In this document: piece after piece, positions 13,206 to 21,489 of the stretch
How positions within the stretch are numbered: the stretch's first letter is position 1
How the letters are laid out: each line of letters begins with the position of its first letter
From: Egibacter sp.
GTDB lineage: Bacteria > Actinomycetota > Nitriliruptoria > Euzebyales > Egibacteraceae
Direction of reading: 5' to 3'
NCBI GenBank assembly: GCA_003553795.1
Contig: PWFH01000222.1
Coordinates: 1-35,891, forward strand
Length of the DNA stretch: 35,891 nt
Translations under genes and position numbers: made by a program
Notes under the pieces: model-generated
Seen by the model: the letters and a program-made list of their open reading frames with translations, nothing else
Database searches by the model: none
What the model was told of the DNA's origin: nothing

Positions 13206-15179
13206 TCAGCCGCGGTCGCGCGCGACGGCGGCCTCCGCCTGGTCGACGGCGTCGACGAGGCCCTCCCAGCGCTCGGTGAGGCGGGCGACGCGCTCCTCGG
13301 CGAGGCCGTGGGCGCTCACGAGCTCACGGACCCGCCCGGCGTCCTCGTAGGCCTCGGGGTCGGCGAGGGCAGCCTCGAGTCGGCGCTCCTCCTCCTCGGC
13401 GGCCTCGAGCTCCGCCTCGACCTCGGCGAGCTCGGCCCGCAGGTCCTTCGTGGCGGCGTAGCGGCGCTGGCGCTCGTCGGCCTCGGCCCGGCGGCGCTCC
13501 GCGGCGTCGGCCTTCGAGCGCCGCGGAGCCGCCGGGGCGGTGCCGGTGGCGTGCCCGGCGACGAGCCCGGCGTCGGTGCGCGTGGCCTCGGCGGCGTGCC
13601 GGGCGAGGTAGTCCTCGTAGCCGGTGGGGTGCAGCGTCGCGCCCCCGTCGCCGACGGCGATGACGGTGTCGGCCACCGCGCGGATGAGGTGGCGGTCGTG
13701 GGTGATGAGCACGACGGTGCCGGGGTAGGCCGCGAGGGCCTCCTCGACCACGTCGCGGCTCGCGACGTCGAGGTGGTTGGTCGGCTCGTCCATGCACAGG
13801 AGGTTGGCGGGGTCGGCCATGAGCGTGGCGAGCGCGAGGCGGGCGCGCTCACCGCCGGAGAGGACCGCGACGCGCTTGTCGGCCTCCTCGCCGGGGAAGC
13901 GGAACGCGCCGAGGACGCTGCGGGGGTTGACCCGGGAGGTGTCGACGCGGGCGGCGATCTCCTCGAGGGCGGTGCGCTCGGGGTCGAGGCGGTCGAGGGC
14001 GTGCTGGGCGTAGTAGGCGACCTCGACGTGGTGGCCGTAGCGCCGGGTGCCGGTGTCGGGGTCGAGCACGCCGGCGAGGAGCTTGAGCAGCGTCGACTTG
14101 CCCGCGCCGTTGGGTCCGACGAGGACGGCCTTCTGCCCGCGCTCGACGACGAGGTCGAGGCCGTCGTAGACGAGGTGGCCACCGAAGCCCTTGCGCACCC
14201 CCTCGAGGGCGACGACGTCGCGCCCGGAGCGCGGCGGCTCGGGGAAGCGCAGGCGCATCGTCTTGCGGTCGCCCTCGGGGGTGCCGATGCGCTCGGTGCG
14301 CTCGAGCATCTTCACGCGGGACTGCACCTGCGTCGCCTTCGTGTTCTTCGCCCGGAAGCGCTCGATGAAGCGCTCCTGCTGGGCGATCCAGCGCTCCTGG
14401 TTCGCCGCGGCGGCGGCCTGCTGCGCCCGCCGCTGCTCGCGCTGGGCGACGTAGTCGGTGTAGGTGCCGGCGTACTCGGTGAGCGTGCCGCCGTCGAGCT
14501 CGGCGATGCGGTTGCAGGTCGCGTCGAGGAAGTCGCGGTCGTGGCTGACGATGAGCACCGCGCCGGCGTACTCGGCGAGCACCCCCTCGAACCAGGCGAT
14601 GCTGTCGAGGTCGAGGTGGTTGGTGGGCTCGTCGAGGAGGAGCACATCGGGGGCACGCAGCAGGAGACGGGCCAGCGCGATGCGCATCATCCACCCGCCG
14701 CTGAAGGTCGCGACGTCGCGGCCCATCTCCTCCTCGCCGAAGCCGAGCCCGGCGAGGGTCTTGCGGGCGCGCGCCTCGAGGGTGTAGCCGTCGAGGGCCT
14801 CGAAGCGCTCGAGGACGCGGCCGTACTCCTCGAGCAGCTCGGGGTCGTCGCCACGCGCCCCCACGGCCGCCTCGAGCTCGGCGAGGCGGGAGGCGAGGGC
14901 GGTGACGTCGCCGGCGGCGGCGATGACCTCCTCGAGCGCGCTGCGCCCCCGGGTCTCGGCGACGTCCTGGCGCAGGTGGCCGACCTCGACGCCCTTCGCG
15001 CGGCTGACCTCGCCCCCGTCGGGGTCGCGCTCGCCCATGAGGATCTTCAGCAGCGTCGTCTTGCCGGCCCCGTTGGGTCCCACGAGGCCGATCCGCCGGC
15101 CGGGCGTGATCTGCAGGCTGACGTCGTCGAAGAGCACGTCGAGGCCGAACGACGCGCCGACGCCGGTGAGCGTGAGCAT
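13206..15179 (-). CDS. ABC-F family ATPase (ribosome-associated type)
   Basis: A 657-residue soluble protein with two ABC ATPase domains and no membrane segment. Domain 1 has [15 protein letters not shown] near residue 30 and signature [16 protein letters not shown]; domain 2 has [14 protein letters not shown] near residue 355 and signature [15 protein letters not shown]. Both have DEPTNHLD Walker B motifs. Between them lies the linker with [20 protein letters not shown], the P-site tRNA interaction motif region of ABC-F proteins. The C-terminal 100 residues form a charged coiled coil ([20 protein letters not shown]). Family members act on the ribosome, relieving stalls or antibiotic block; the exact subtype is not clear, but EttA- or Uup-like housekeeping roles are likeliest. 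The ATG at 15177-15179 is favoured because a leaderless -10 lies 8 nt upstream. Confidence 0.93.
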   Translation of the reverse strand: MLTLTGVGASFGLDVLFDDVSLQITPGRRIGLVGPNGAGKTTLLKILMGERDPDGGEVSRAKGVEVGHLRQDVAETRGRSALEEVIAAAGDVTALASRLAELEAAVGARGDDPELLEEYGRVLERFEALDGYTLEARARKTLAGLGFGEEEMGRDVATFSGGWMMRIALARLLLRAPDVLLLDEPTNHLDLDSIAWFEGVLAEYAGAVLIVSHDRDFLDATCNRIAELDGGTLTEYAGTYTDYVAQREQRRAQQAAAAANQERWIAQQERFIERFRAKNTKATQVQSRVKMLERTERIGTPEGDRKTMRLRFPEPPRSGRDVVALEGVRKGFGGHLVYDGLDLVVERGQKAVLVGPNGAGKSTLLKLLAGVLDPDTGTRRYGHHVEVAYYAQHALDRLDPERTALEEIAARVDTSRVNPRSVLGAFRFPGEEADKRVAVLSGGERARLALATLMADPANLLCMDEPTNHLDVASRDVVEEALAAYPGTVVLITHDRHLIRAVADTVIAVGDGGATLHPTGYEDYLARHAAEATRTDAGLVAGHATGTAPAAPRRSKADAAERRRAEADERQRRYAATKDLRAELAEVEAELEAAEEEERRLEAALADPEAYEDAGRVRELVSAHGLAEERVARLTERWEGLVDAVDQAEAAVARDRG

Positions 15180-15187
15180 CACCCGTG

Positions 15188-15215
15188 AGCCTAGCGCCCG
15201 TCCCGGCGCTACCGT
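15188..15215. promoter_or_regulatory. Back-to-back leaderless -10 elements
   Basis: The 42-bp gap between two divergent genes holds TAGGCT on the minus strand (15188-15193, 8 nt before the ABC-F ATG). It also holds TACCGT on the plus strand (15210-15215, 6 nt before the ATG at 15222). Both fit TANNNT, and neither gene has a Shine-Dalgarno sequence, so both messages are probably leaderless. Confidence 0.5.
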
Positions 15216-15221
15216 TGCGCC

Positions 15222-15611
15222 ATGACGCTGACGCTCCTGCACTCCTGGGTCGGCTACGGCATCGTCGGGATCTGGGCGGTCGTGACCGGCTGGGGCCTGG
15301 CCCTGCGCCTCCTGCCCTACGAGGAGACCCCGATGTTCTGGCGGGTCGTCACCCTCGCCCAGGTCGGCCTCGCCCTCCAGCTGCTCGTCGGCACGGTCCT
15401 GCTCGCCCTCGGCCGCCTGCCCGCGGGCCAGGACTGGTTCGACAACGTCTTCCACGTGCTCTACGGCTTCGTCTTCCCCGTCGTCGTCCTCGTCGTGGCC
15501 CACCGGCTCAGCGGCGCCGGCCGGGTCAACCCGCACCTCGCCTTCGCCGTGGCCGGGCTCGTCCTGTTCGGGCTCACCGCCCGGGCGTGGATGACCGGGA
15601 TGGGCATGTAG
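15222..15611 (+). CDS. Unknown four-helix membrane protein
   Basis: I do not recognise this 129-residue protein. Four hydrophobic segments are visible at about residues 8-28, 43-63, 78-96 and 104-122, with short loops. Histidines at the membrane surface (LLHSWVG near the N-terminus, [10 protein letters not shown] before helix 3, and AHRLSG after it) and the DWFDN loop may be functionally conserved positions; a heme or metal role is possible but not shown. The start is supported by a leaderless -10 at 15210-15215. It ends about 107 bp before the probable PgpH start and reads in the same direction, so a link with c-di-AMP or cell-envelope physiology is only a neighbourhood inference. Confidence 0.72.
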   Translation: MTLTLLHSWVGYGIVGIWAVVTGWGLALRLLPYEETPMFWRVVTLAQVGLALQLLVGTVLLALGRLPAGQDWFDNVFHVLYGFVFPVVVLVVAHRLSGAGRVNPHLAFAVAGLVLFGLTARAWMTGMGM

Positions 15612-15717
15612 CGGTCGCGGCGTCCCCGGCGCGGCGCGCCGGGCCACGGTGTACCGTCGAGGTGGTGCCAGCGCGCCCGCTGCGCCGTCCCCGCCTCGCG
15701 AACCGGAGTGCGACGCC

Positions 15718-17820
15718 TTGGCCCCTCTCAGCGGCTCGGAGCGAGCGCAGCGCCTCGGCGCGCTCGTGCTCGTCCTGCTCGTCGTGCCCGGGATCTTGAG
15801 CGTGGCGGCGTTCCTGCAGGACACGCCGATCCGGGAGGGCGAGCCCTCGCCGAGGACGGTCATCAGCCCCGACCTCATCCGCATCCCCGACCCCGAGGCC
15901 ACCGAGCGCGAGCGCCGGGCCGCCGCCGACGCCGTCGACGAGGTCCTCGTCGACGACGATGAGGCCAGGCGCGAGATGGTCCAGGAGGTGCGCGACGCCT
16001 TCGCACGGGTGCGCGATGCGCGCGCGGCCGAGGGCGACGACGAGCCGAGCCCCGAGGAGCAGCGCGAGGCGCTCGCCGACCGTCTCGACGCGCTCGACGA
16101 GGAGGGCGTCGACCTGCTCGTCTCCCTCGACGACGGCGAGCTCGACGCGGTGCGTGACGACACCGTCGAGATGGTCCAGCAGCTCGCCCGCCAGGAGATC
16201 CGCGAGGGCGAGACCGACGAGGCCCTCGACGCCCAGCTGCGCGGTGAGCTCGTCGTGCGCGCCCTTCCCGAGCGGATCGCCGAGGAGGTCGTCGAACCGC
16301 TCATCCGCGATGCGGCGCGCCCAACGGTCATGGTCGACGACGCGGCCACCGCCGAGCGCCGCGAGGCGGCCGCCGACGAGGTCGGCGAGGTCGTCCGCAC
16401 CTTCGTCGGGGGCACCCCGATCGTCACCGCCGGCGAGGTCGTCGACGAGATCCAGATGGAGGCGCTGCGCGCCCGGGGCCTCGAGGGCGCCGAGCCGTGG
16501 CAGTGGATGCTGCGCGCGCTCGGCCTCGCCGGCGCGGCGGCACTCGCCGTCGGCTTCTACCTGCGCTCCTACCGCCAGCGGGTGTGGGGCTCGGCGCGCA
16601 AGGTCCTCCTGCTCGCCGTGCTGCTCACCGCCTTCACCGGCATCGTCGAGGCGATCGCGCTGCTCGCGCCCGCCCCGACCGGCGGCTGGCTCTACCTCGT
16701 GCCCGCCGGGGCGGTGGCGATGCTCGCGACGATCCTCTTCGACCCACCGGTCGGGGTGCTGTCGGCGCTGCCGATGACCGCGGTCGTGGCCTTCATCGCG
16801 CCGGGCGAGCCGGGGGTCATCGTCTTCACGGCCCTCTCGGCGGTGGCGAGCGTGCCCCTCGTGAGCCGGCTGTCCGCCCGTGGGGACCTGCGCAAGGCCG
16901 CCCTGCGCTCGACGCTGCTCTACGTCGCCCTCGCCACCGCCCTCGCCGCGGTCTTCGAGGGCCCGTGGGCCGTCGCCGCCGCGGCGGGGCTGCTCGGGGG
17001 GGTCGGCGGGGCGATCATCGTCAATGGCAGCCTGCCGTTCCTCGAGTCGGTGTTCGGCGTCCTCACGGCCACGAGCCTGCTCGACCTGCAGGACCGCAAC
17101 CACCCGCTGCTGCGCGAGCTCGAGCAGAAGGCCCTCGGCAGCTACAACCACTCGATCCAGGTCGCGACGATGGTCGAGCGCGCGTGCCGGGCGATCGGGG
17201 CGGACTCCCTGCTCGGCAGCGTCGCGGCGCTCTACCACGACATCGGCAAGGTCCGCCGCCCCTACTTCTTCGTCGAGAACCAGTTCGGCGTCGGCAACCC
17301 CCACGACGACCTCCCGCCGGAGACCTCCGCGGAGATCATCCAGCGCCACGTCACCGACGGCATCGAGATGGCGCGCAGCTCACGGCTGCCCGCCGAGATC
17401 GTCGACGGCATCGCCACCCACCACGGCACGACCCTCGTGACGTACTTCTACCGCCAGGCGGTGAACTCCGCCGCCGACGGCGAGGAGGTCGACGAGGCGA
17501 CGTACCGCTACAAGGGGCGCAAGCCGTCGACGAAGGAGCTCGCCGTGCTCATGCTCGCCGACTGCTGCGAGGGCGCGGCGCGCGCGGCCGCGCAGCACGA
17601 CCGCAACCTCACCCGCGAGGATCTCGAGCGCATCGTGCGCGGGCTCATCGGCGACCGGATCGACGACGGCCAGCTCGACGAGGCCAACCTCACCTTCGCC
17701 GAGCTCACGATCGTCGAGGAGTCCTTCATCGAGGCACTCGTCGGCGTCTACCACCCGCGGATCGCCTACCCGACGCTCGACCCGGCCAAGGCCGGCGACG
17801 AGGCCGGCGCGACGCCCTGA
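15718..17820 (+). CDS. pgpH: PgpH-like 7TM-HD c-di-AMP phosphodiesterase
   Basis: The product matches the 7TMR-HDED/PgpH family in layout and length (about 700 residues). It has one N-terminal TM helix, a large acidic extracytoplasmic domain (about residues 35-265), seven TM helices (about 270-460) and a C-terminal HD hydrolase domain. The HD metal ligands are all present: His478 (SYNHS), His507-Asp508 (YHDIGK), the QRHVTDG His, the THHGT histidines and the Asp of ADCCEG. Family members such as Listeria PgpH hydrolyse c-di-AMP to pApA. The start is uncertain. I prefer TTG at 15718 because GGAG lies 9 nt upstream and the TM helix follows at once. GTG at 15649 would add 23 Pro/Ala-rich residues, has no ribosome-binding site, and overlaps a possible -10 (TACCGT, 15652-15657). 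Confidence 0.9.
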   Translation: MAPLSGSERAQRLGALVLVLLVVPGILSVAAFLQDTPIREGEPSPRTVISPDLIRIPDPEATERERRAAADAVDEVLVDDDEARREMVQEVRDAFARVRDARAAEGDDEPSPEEQREALADRLDALDEEGVDLLVSLDDGELDAVRDDTVEMVQQLARQEIREGETDEALDAQLRGELVVRALPERIAEEVVEPLIRDAARPTVMVDDAATAERREAAADEVGEVVRTFVGGTPIVTAGEVVDEIQMEALRARGLEGAEPWQWMLRALGLAGAAALAVGFYLRSYRQRVWGSARKVLLLAVLLTAFTGIVEAIALLAPAPTGGWLYLVPAGAVAMLATILFDPPVGVLSALPMTAVVAFIAPGEPGVIVFTALSAVASVPLVSRLSARGDLRKAALRSTLLYVALATALAAVFEGPWAVAAAAGLLGGVGGAIIVNGSLPFLESVFGVLTATSLLDLQDRNHPLLRELEQKALGSYNHSIQVATMVERACRAIGADSLLGSVAALYHDIGKVRRPYFFVENQFGVGNPHDDLPPETSAEIIQRHVTDGIEMARSSRLPAEIVDGIATHHGTTLVTYFYRQAVNSAADGEEVDEATYRYKGRKPSTKELAVLMLADCCEGAARAAAQHDRNLTREDLERIVRGLIGDRIDDGQLDEANLTFAELTIVEESFIEALVGVYHPRIAYPTLDPAKAGDEAGATP

Positions 17821-17836
17821 GCGCGGCGGCGGGGTC

Positions 17837-18295
17837 CTACCCGGGACGCCCGGAGGCGTCGACCTCCTCGTCGGGACCGCCGCCGCCGGGCCAGCGCCAG
17901 GTGGCCACCCCGACGGCGAGGCCGGCGAGCGCGAGGCTGCCCGCGCGCGCGGGCAGGTAGCCGGTGACCGCGTCAGGCTCGGTGAAGCCGGTGGCGATCG
18001 CGCTGTACGCCGCGGCGACGAGGACCCCGCCGAGGGCGCCGACGGCGACCGGCCGGCCGACGCGGCGGAGGATCGGCCGGGCGGCCACGGCGGCGACGGC
18101 CACGGCGAGCAACCAGACCGCGACGTCGTAGGCCCCACCGGCGGTCCCGGGACCGGGTGAGAACGTCACGGCGATCGCGCTGAGCATCGCGCCGGCGACG
18201 AGGTGCGCGAAGAGCATCGCCGCACCGACGACGACCGCGGGGGCGAGCAGGCCGGTGGCGACCGGCGGCTCGGCGTGGAGGAGGTGCTTGGCCAT
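17837..18295 (-). CDS. Unknown four-helix membrane protein after the NuoF-like gene
   Basis: A 152-residue protein that I do not recognise. Four hydrophobic segments are visible (about residues 14-40, 57-77, 82-103 and 115-134), separated by short loops with RRVGR and TEPDAVTG, and followed by a hydrophilic Gly/Asp-rich tail. It lacks the conserved quinone or heme residues that I would look for, although His5/His7 and a His in the first helix (LFAHLV) are present. The start is 6 bp after the stop of the NuoF-like gene, so they are almost certainly co-transcribed. It could anchor or receive electrons from that soluble flavo-iron-sulfur protein. It converges on pgpH with 16 bp between stop codons. 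Confidence 0.68.
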   Translation of the reverse strand: MAKHLLHAEPPVATGLLAPAVVVGAAMLFAHLVAGAMLSAIAVTFSPGPGTAGGAYDVAVWLLAVAVAAVAARPILRRVGRPVAVGALGGVLVAAAYSAIATGFTEPDAVTGYLPARAGSLALAGLAVGVATWRWPGGGGPDEEVDASGRPG

Positions 18296-18301
18296 CGGCG
18301 A

Positions 18302-19681
18302 TCAGTAGGCCGGCCAGGGCTCGGCCACGGCGACGTCCTCCGGCGCGACGTAGGACCAGTCGGGCCGCTTGCGGTGGTACTCGGGGTCGAAGACCACCTC
18401 GCCGGCGTCCTCGTCGACGTCGATGATCTTCGGGCAGAGCACCTTGACGTCCTCGGGGGTGGGGCTCGCGAGGCGGGCCTCGAAGGCCTCCGGGAAGGTG
18501 TCGAGGGTGGAGCGCACGACGAGGGCGCCGCCGACCGGCAGGTAGCAGCGGTTCTGGTCGGTGACGATCTCGGTGCGCTTGCGGAGGTCCTCGAGGTCGC
18601 TGCGCTCGGCCTCGCCGCGGACGAAGCGGTCGAGCACCTCGGCCATGAAGAGGTTGCCGAGCTTGCAGGCGTTGCACTGCCCGCAGGACTCGTTGGCGAG
18701 GAAGCGCTCGAGCTGGGCGGTGACCTGCACCATGCAGCGGCTGCGGTCGTAGACGACGAAGCCGCCGGAGCCGAGCCCGAGGCCGGCCTCCTTCATCGAC
18801 TCGAAGTCCATCGGCAGGTCGAGGAGGTCGGGGGTGATGACGCTGTTCGAGACCCCCGACCAGATCGCCTGGACGTCCTCGGCGTCGATCCCGCCGATGT
18901 CACAGACGAGGGTGCGCAGCGACGTGCCGAGCGGCAGCTCGAAGAACCCGCCGTTGGCCACGTCGCCCGAGACGGTGAAGATCATCGTGCCGGGGCTCTC
19001 CTCGGTGCCCTGCTGGCGGAAGGCCTCCGCCCCACGGGCGAGGATCCAGGGGATGTGGGAGAGCGTCTCGGCGTTGTTCACGCAGGTCGGGTTGGGGTTG
19101 GCGGTGTCAGCCCAGAGCCCCACCTGGAAGGGCGGCACGAGGCGCGGCATCGGCAGCTTGCCCTCGACGACCTCGAGCAGGGCCTTCTCCTCTCCGAAGA
19201 GGTAGGAGTCGGGCCCCGGGACGATCTCGATGTCGGCGGCGCGCGCCCAGCCGGCGTCGGCCATGGCGTCACGCGCCCCGACGAGGCGGCCGAACTCGTG
19301 GGTGAAGCGCTCCTTCGTCGCGACGTAGCCGCGCTCGGCCCCGATCGTCACGAGCGCGATGCACATCCCCTCGAGGAGCTGGAAGGGGTTCTTCGCCATG
19401 AGCGGGCGGTCCTTGTACGTCCCCGGCTCGCCCTCGGCGGCGTTGCAGGCGACGTAGGCCCGGCCGTCAGCGGTCGCCGCGTCGGCGACGCCGCGCCACT
19501 TGATCCCCGTGGGGAACCCCGCGCCGCCGCGGCCGCGCAGGCCCGACGCGCGGACCTCGGCGATGACCGCGTCGGTGCCGATCTCCTGCGCCCGGGCGAG
19601 GCCCGCTCCCCCGCCCATGGCGACGTAGGCGTCGAGGTCCGCCACGGGCTCGTCGGGCAGCAGCTGGTAGCCGTCGTCCAT
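18302..19681 (-). CDS. Orphan NuoF-like FMN/iron-sulfur NADH dehydrogenase subunit
   Basis: A 459-residue protein with all landmarks of complex I NuoF/HoxF. They are the FMN loop GRGGAGFPTGIKW near residue 50, NAAEGEPGTYKDRPLM, the NADH-site loop SYLFGEEKALLEVVEGK, an SLBB-like region, and the cluster motif Cys333-x2-Cys336-x2-Cys339 with a distant Cys379. In standard NuoF the cluster loop reads SCGxCxPCRxG; here it is SCGQCNACKLG, with Pro and Arg replaced. No nuoE, nuoG or other complex I gene is nearby, so it is an orphan oxidoreductase, probably NADH-dependent. GTG (19684) and ATG (19681) are adjacent starts; ATG is chosen because AAAGG lies 8 nt upstream. It forms an operon with the small 4-TM protein downstream. 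Confidence 0.88.
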   Translation of the reverse strand: MDDGYQLLPDEPVADLDAYVAMGGGAGLARAQEIGTDAVIAEVRASGLRGRGGAGFPTGIKWRGVADAATADGRAYVACNAAEGEPGTYKDRPLMAKNPFQLLEGMCIALVTIGAERGYVATKERFTHEFGRLVGARDAMADAGWARAADIEIVPGPDSYLFGEEKALLEVVEGKLPMPRLVPPFQVGLWADTANPNPTCVNNAETLSHIPWILARGAEAFRQQGTEESPGTMIFTVSGDVANGGFFELPLGTSLRTLVCDIGGIDAEDVQAIWSGVSNSVITPDLLDLPMDFESMKEAGLGLGSGGFVVYDRSRCMVQVTAQLERFLANESCGQCNACKLGNLFMAEVLDRFVRGEAERSDLEDLRKRTEIVTDQNRCYLPVGGALVVRSTLDTFPEAFEARLASPTPEDVKVLCPKIIDVDEDAGEVVFDPEYHRKRPDWSYVAPEDVAVAEPWPAY

Positions 19682-19720
19682 CACGTGCGCCTTTCTCCCC
19701 GCCGCCGGAGCCTGCCACCC

Positions 19721-19744
19721 CGACGTTACGGCCTGGCAACGTCG
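19721..19744. promoter_or_regulatory. Operator-like inverted repeat before the NuoF-like gene
   Basis: Perfect 7-bp arms CGACGTT (19721-19727) and AACGTCG (19738-19744) are separated by 10 bp. The repeat sits about 40-63 bp upstream of the start codon, where a repressor or activator of this small operon could bind. No regulator gene is adjacent. Confidence 0.4.
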
Positions 19745-19802
19745 TCCTCACCTGCGCGCCACATCGCGTCGCTACGGTACTGCCCGGTCGGTCGCGCTCG
19801 CC

Positions 19803-19828
19803 GGGGCACCGCCCGAGGGCGGCGCCCC
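19803..19828. terminator. Second GC hairpin after the GH13 gene
   Basis: An 11-bp stem with one mismatch (GGGGCACCGCC with GGCGGCGCCCC) and a 4-nt loop lies 20 bp beyond the stronger hairpin at 19848-19889. It is probably a backup terminator before the NuoF-like operon. Confidence 0.45.
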
Positions 19829-19847
19829 CTTCGCGACCACCGCTCGC

Positions 19848-19889
19848 CCGGCCGCGGCGGGCCTCTCGGCTCGGGCCCGCCGCGGCCGG
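19848..19889 (-). terminator. Strong GC-only terminator of the glgP-GH13 operon
   Basis: A 16-bp perfect stem (19848-19863 with 19874-19889) with a 10-nt loop starts 10 bp after the GH13 stop codon. No U-tract follows, which is typical of the I-shaped terminators of high-GC actinobacteria. Confidence 0.7.
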
Positions 19890-19899
19890 CGCGCGGGCG

Positions 19900-21489
19900 T
19901 CACGGGCCCAGGCGCACGACGGCGGCGGCGTCGGAGGGCAGCGCGAGGGCCCGACCCTCGAGCACGGTCCCGCCGTCGCTGGCGAAGGCGACCTCGACCG
20001 CGCCGGGGACGTCGACGGTGGCACCGCTCGCGCCGAGGTTCGCGGCGACGAGCAGCGTGCCACGGCGGTAGGCGACGACGCCGTCGGCGACGTCGTCGAT
20101 CCACGCCAGCGGGGCGTCGACGAGGTCGGGCTCGGCCTTGCGCAGCGCGACGAGCGCGCGGTAGCGCTGCAGCCACGAGCCGGGGTCGTCGCGCTGGACG
20201 GCGACGGTGTCGGCCTCGCCGCGCGGCCCCATCGGCAGCCAGGGCCGCTCGGCGCTCGTGAAGCCCAGCCCAGGGCCCGGCTCCCATGGCAGCGGGGTGC
20301 GGCAGACGTCGCGGCTGCGGTGGTACGCACCGGCGCGCACGGCGATCGGATCCTCGGCCTGCGACGGGTCGACGACGACGTCGGCGAGCCCGAGCTCCTC
20401 GCCCTGGTAGAGGAAGGGCACGCCGGGCAGGCCGTGCTGCAAGGTCGCGAGGACGAGGGCGCGGTGGGGGCCGCCGAGGCGGGTGGCCGCGCGGGAGACG
20501 TCGTGGCTCGAGGTGATCCACGCGACCGCGCCCTCGGCGATGCCTGCCCCGGCGGCGAGCACCTCGCGGACCGCGGAGGCCTCCCAGGCGACGTCGAGCG
20601 GGGCGAACCAGAAGGCGAGGTGCAGGCCGTCCTGGTCGACGACGTAGGGGGCGAGCGTCGCGACGTCGGTGAGGTAGACCTCGCCGAGCAGGAGGCCGTC
20701 ACGTGGCTCGGCGACCGCGCGCCAGCGCCGGTAGACCTCCAGGACGCCGGGGCGGTTCGTGTCGTAGACGTGCTCGAACCGGTCGAAGACGCTGAGCAGG
20801 TCGCCGGGGGCGGCCTCGGCGGGGCTTGCCGCCGGCGGCAGGTCCGGCAGGTCGGGGTGCTTGACGAGGGCGTGGGCGACGTCGATGCGGAAGCCGTCGA
20901 CCCCGCGGTCGAGCCAGTCGGCGATGAGCCCCTCGAAGGCCTCGGCGACCTCGGGGTTGGCCCAGTTGAGGTCGGGCTGCTCGGGCAGGAAGAGGTGGCA
21001 CCACCACTGCCCGGTGGCCTCGTCGTAGGTCCACGCGGGTCCGCCGAAGTGGCTCACCCAGTTGTTCGGCGGGCCGCCGTCGGGCGCGGAGTCGCGCCAG
21101 AGGTACCAGTCACGCTTGGGGTCCGAGCGCGACGAGCGCGAGGCCCGGAACCAGGGATGCTCCGAGGAGGTGTGGTTGGGCACGAGGTCGAGGAGCACGC
21201 GCATGTCGCGGGCGTGGGCCTCGTCGAGCACGCGCGCCAGCGCCGCGTCGCCGCCGTACTCCTCGGCCACGCGGCGGTAGTCGGCGACGTCGTAGCCGTG
21301 GTCGGCGAGCGGCGAGGGGAAGCACGGGGTGATCCAGAGGAGGTCCACACCGAGCCAGGCGAGGTACTCGAGCCGCTCGGCGAGACCGAGGAGGTCGCCG
21401 ACGCCGTCGCCGTTGCCGTCGGCGAACGAGCGCAGGTAGACCTCGTAGCCGACGCGACCCGACCACCAGCGCCGCGTGGCCTCGCTCAT
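19900..21489 (-). CDS. GH13 alpha-glucosidase (oligo-1,6-/alpha-1,4-glucosidase type)
   Basis: A 529-residue cytoplasmic glycoside hydrolase without signal peptide. It opens directly with the (beta/alpha)8 barrel (VYEVYLRSF-like start, GVDLLWITPCFPSP), has the family region DLVPNHTS, and shows the catalytic nucleophile Asp203 in GFRIDVAH, acid/base Glu270 in LLGEVYL and transition-state Asp330 in SSHDVSR. The last motif reads SHD where most relatives have NHD. The QPDLNWANPEV motif places it among alpha-glucosidases and oligo-1,6-glucosidases that release glucose from short dextrins. The ATG overlaps the glgP stop by 4 bp (ATGA); open frame further upstream is shadow. Coupling to GlgP suggests joint breakdown of glycogen or imported dextrins. 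Confidence 0.93.
   Translation of the reverse strand: MSEATRRWWSGRVGYEVYLRSFADGNGDGVGDLLGLAERLEYLAWLGVDLLWITPCFPSPLADHGYDVADYRRVAEEYGGDAALARVLDEAHARDMRVLLDLVPNHTSSEHPWFRASRSSRSDPKRDWYLWRDSAPDGGPPNNWVSHFGGPAWTYDEATGQWWCHLFLPEQPDLNWANPEVAEAFEGLIADWLDRGVDGFRIDVAHALVKHPDLPDLPPAASPAEAAPGDLLSVFDRFEHVYDTNRPGVLEVYRRWRAVAEPRDGLLLGEVYLTDVATLAPYVVDQDGLHLAFWFAPLDVAWEASAVREVLAAGAGIAEGAVAWITSSHDVSRAATRLGGPHRALVLATLQHGLPGVPFLYQGEELGLADVVVDPSQAEDPIAVRAGAYHRSRDVCRTPLPWEPGPGLGFTSAERPWLPMGPRGEADTVAVQRDDPGSWLQRYRALVALRKAEPDLVDAPLAWIDDVADGVVAYRRGTLLVAANLGASGATVDVPGAVEVAFASDGGTVLEGRALALPSDAAAVVRLGP

Noticed and set aside
18302-19681. Part of a complex I (nuo) operon or a NAD-dependent hydrogenase
   Set aside because: No nuoE, nuoG, membrane nuo genes or hydrogenase subunits are adjacent; only one small unknown membrane protein follows.
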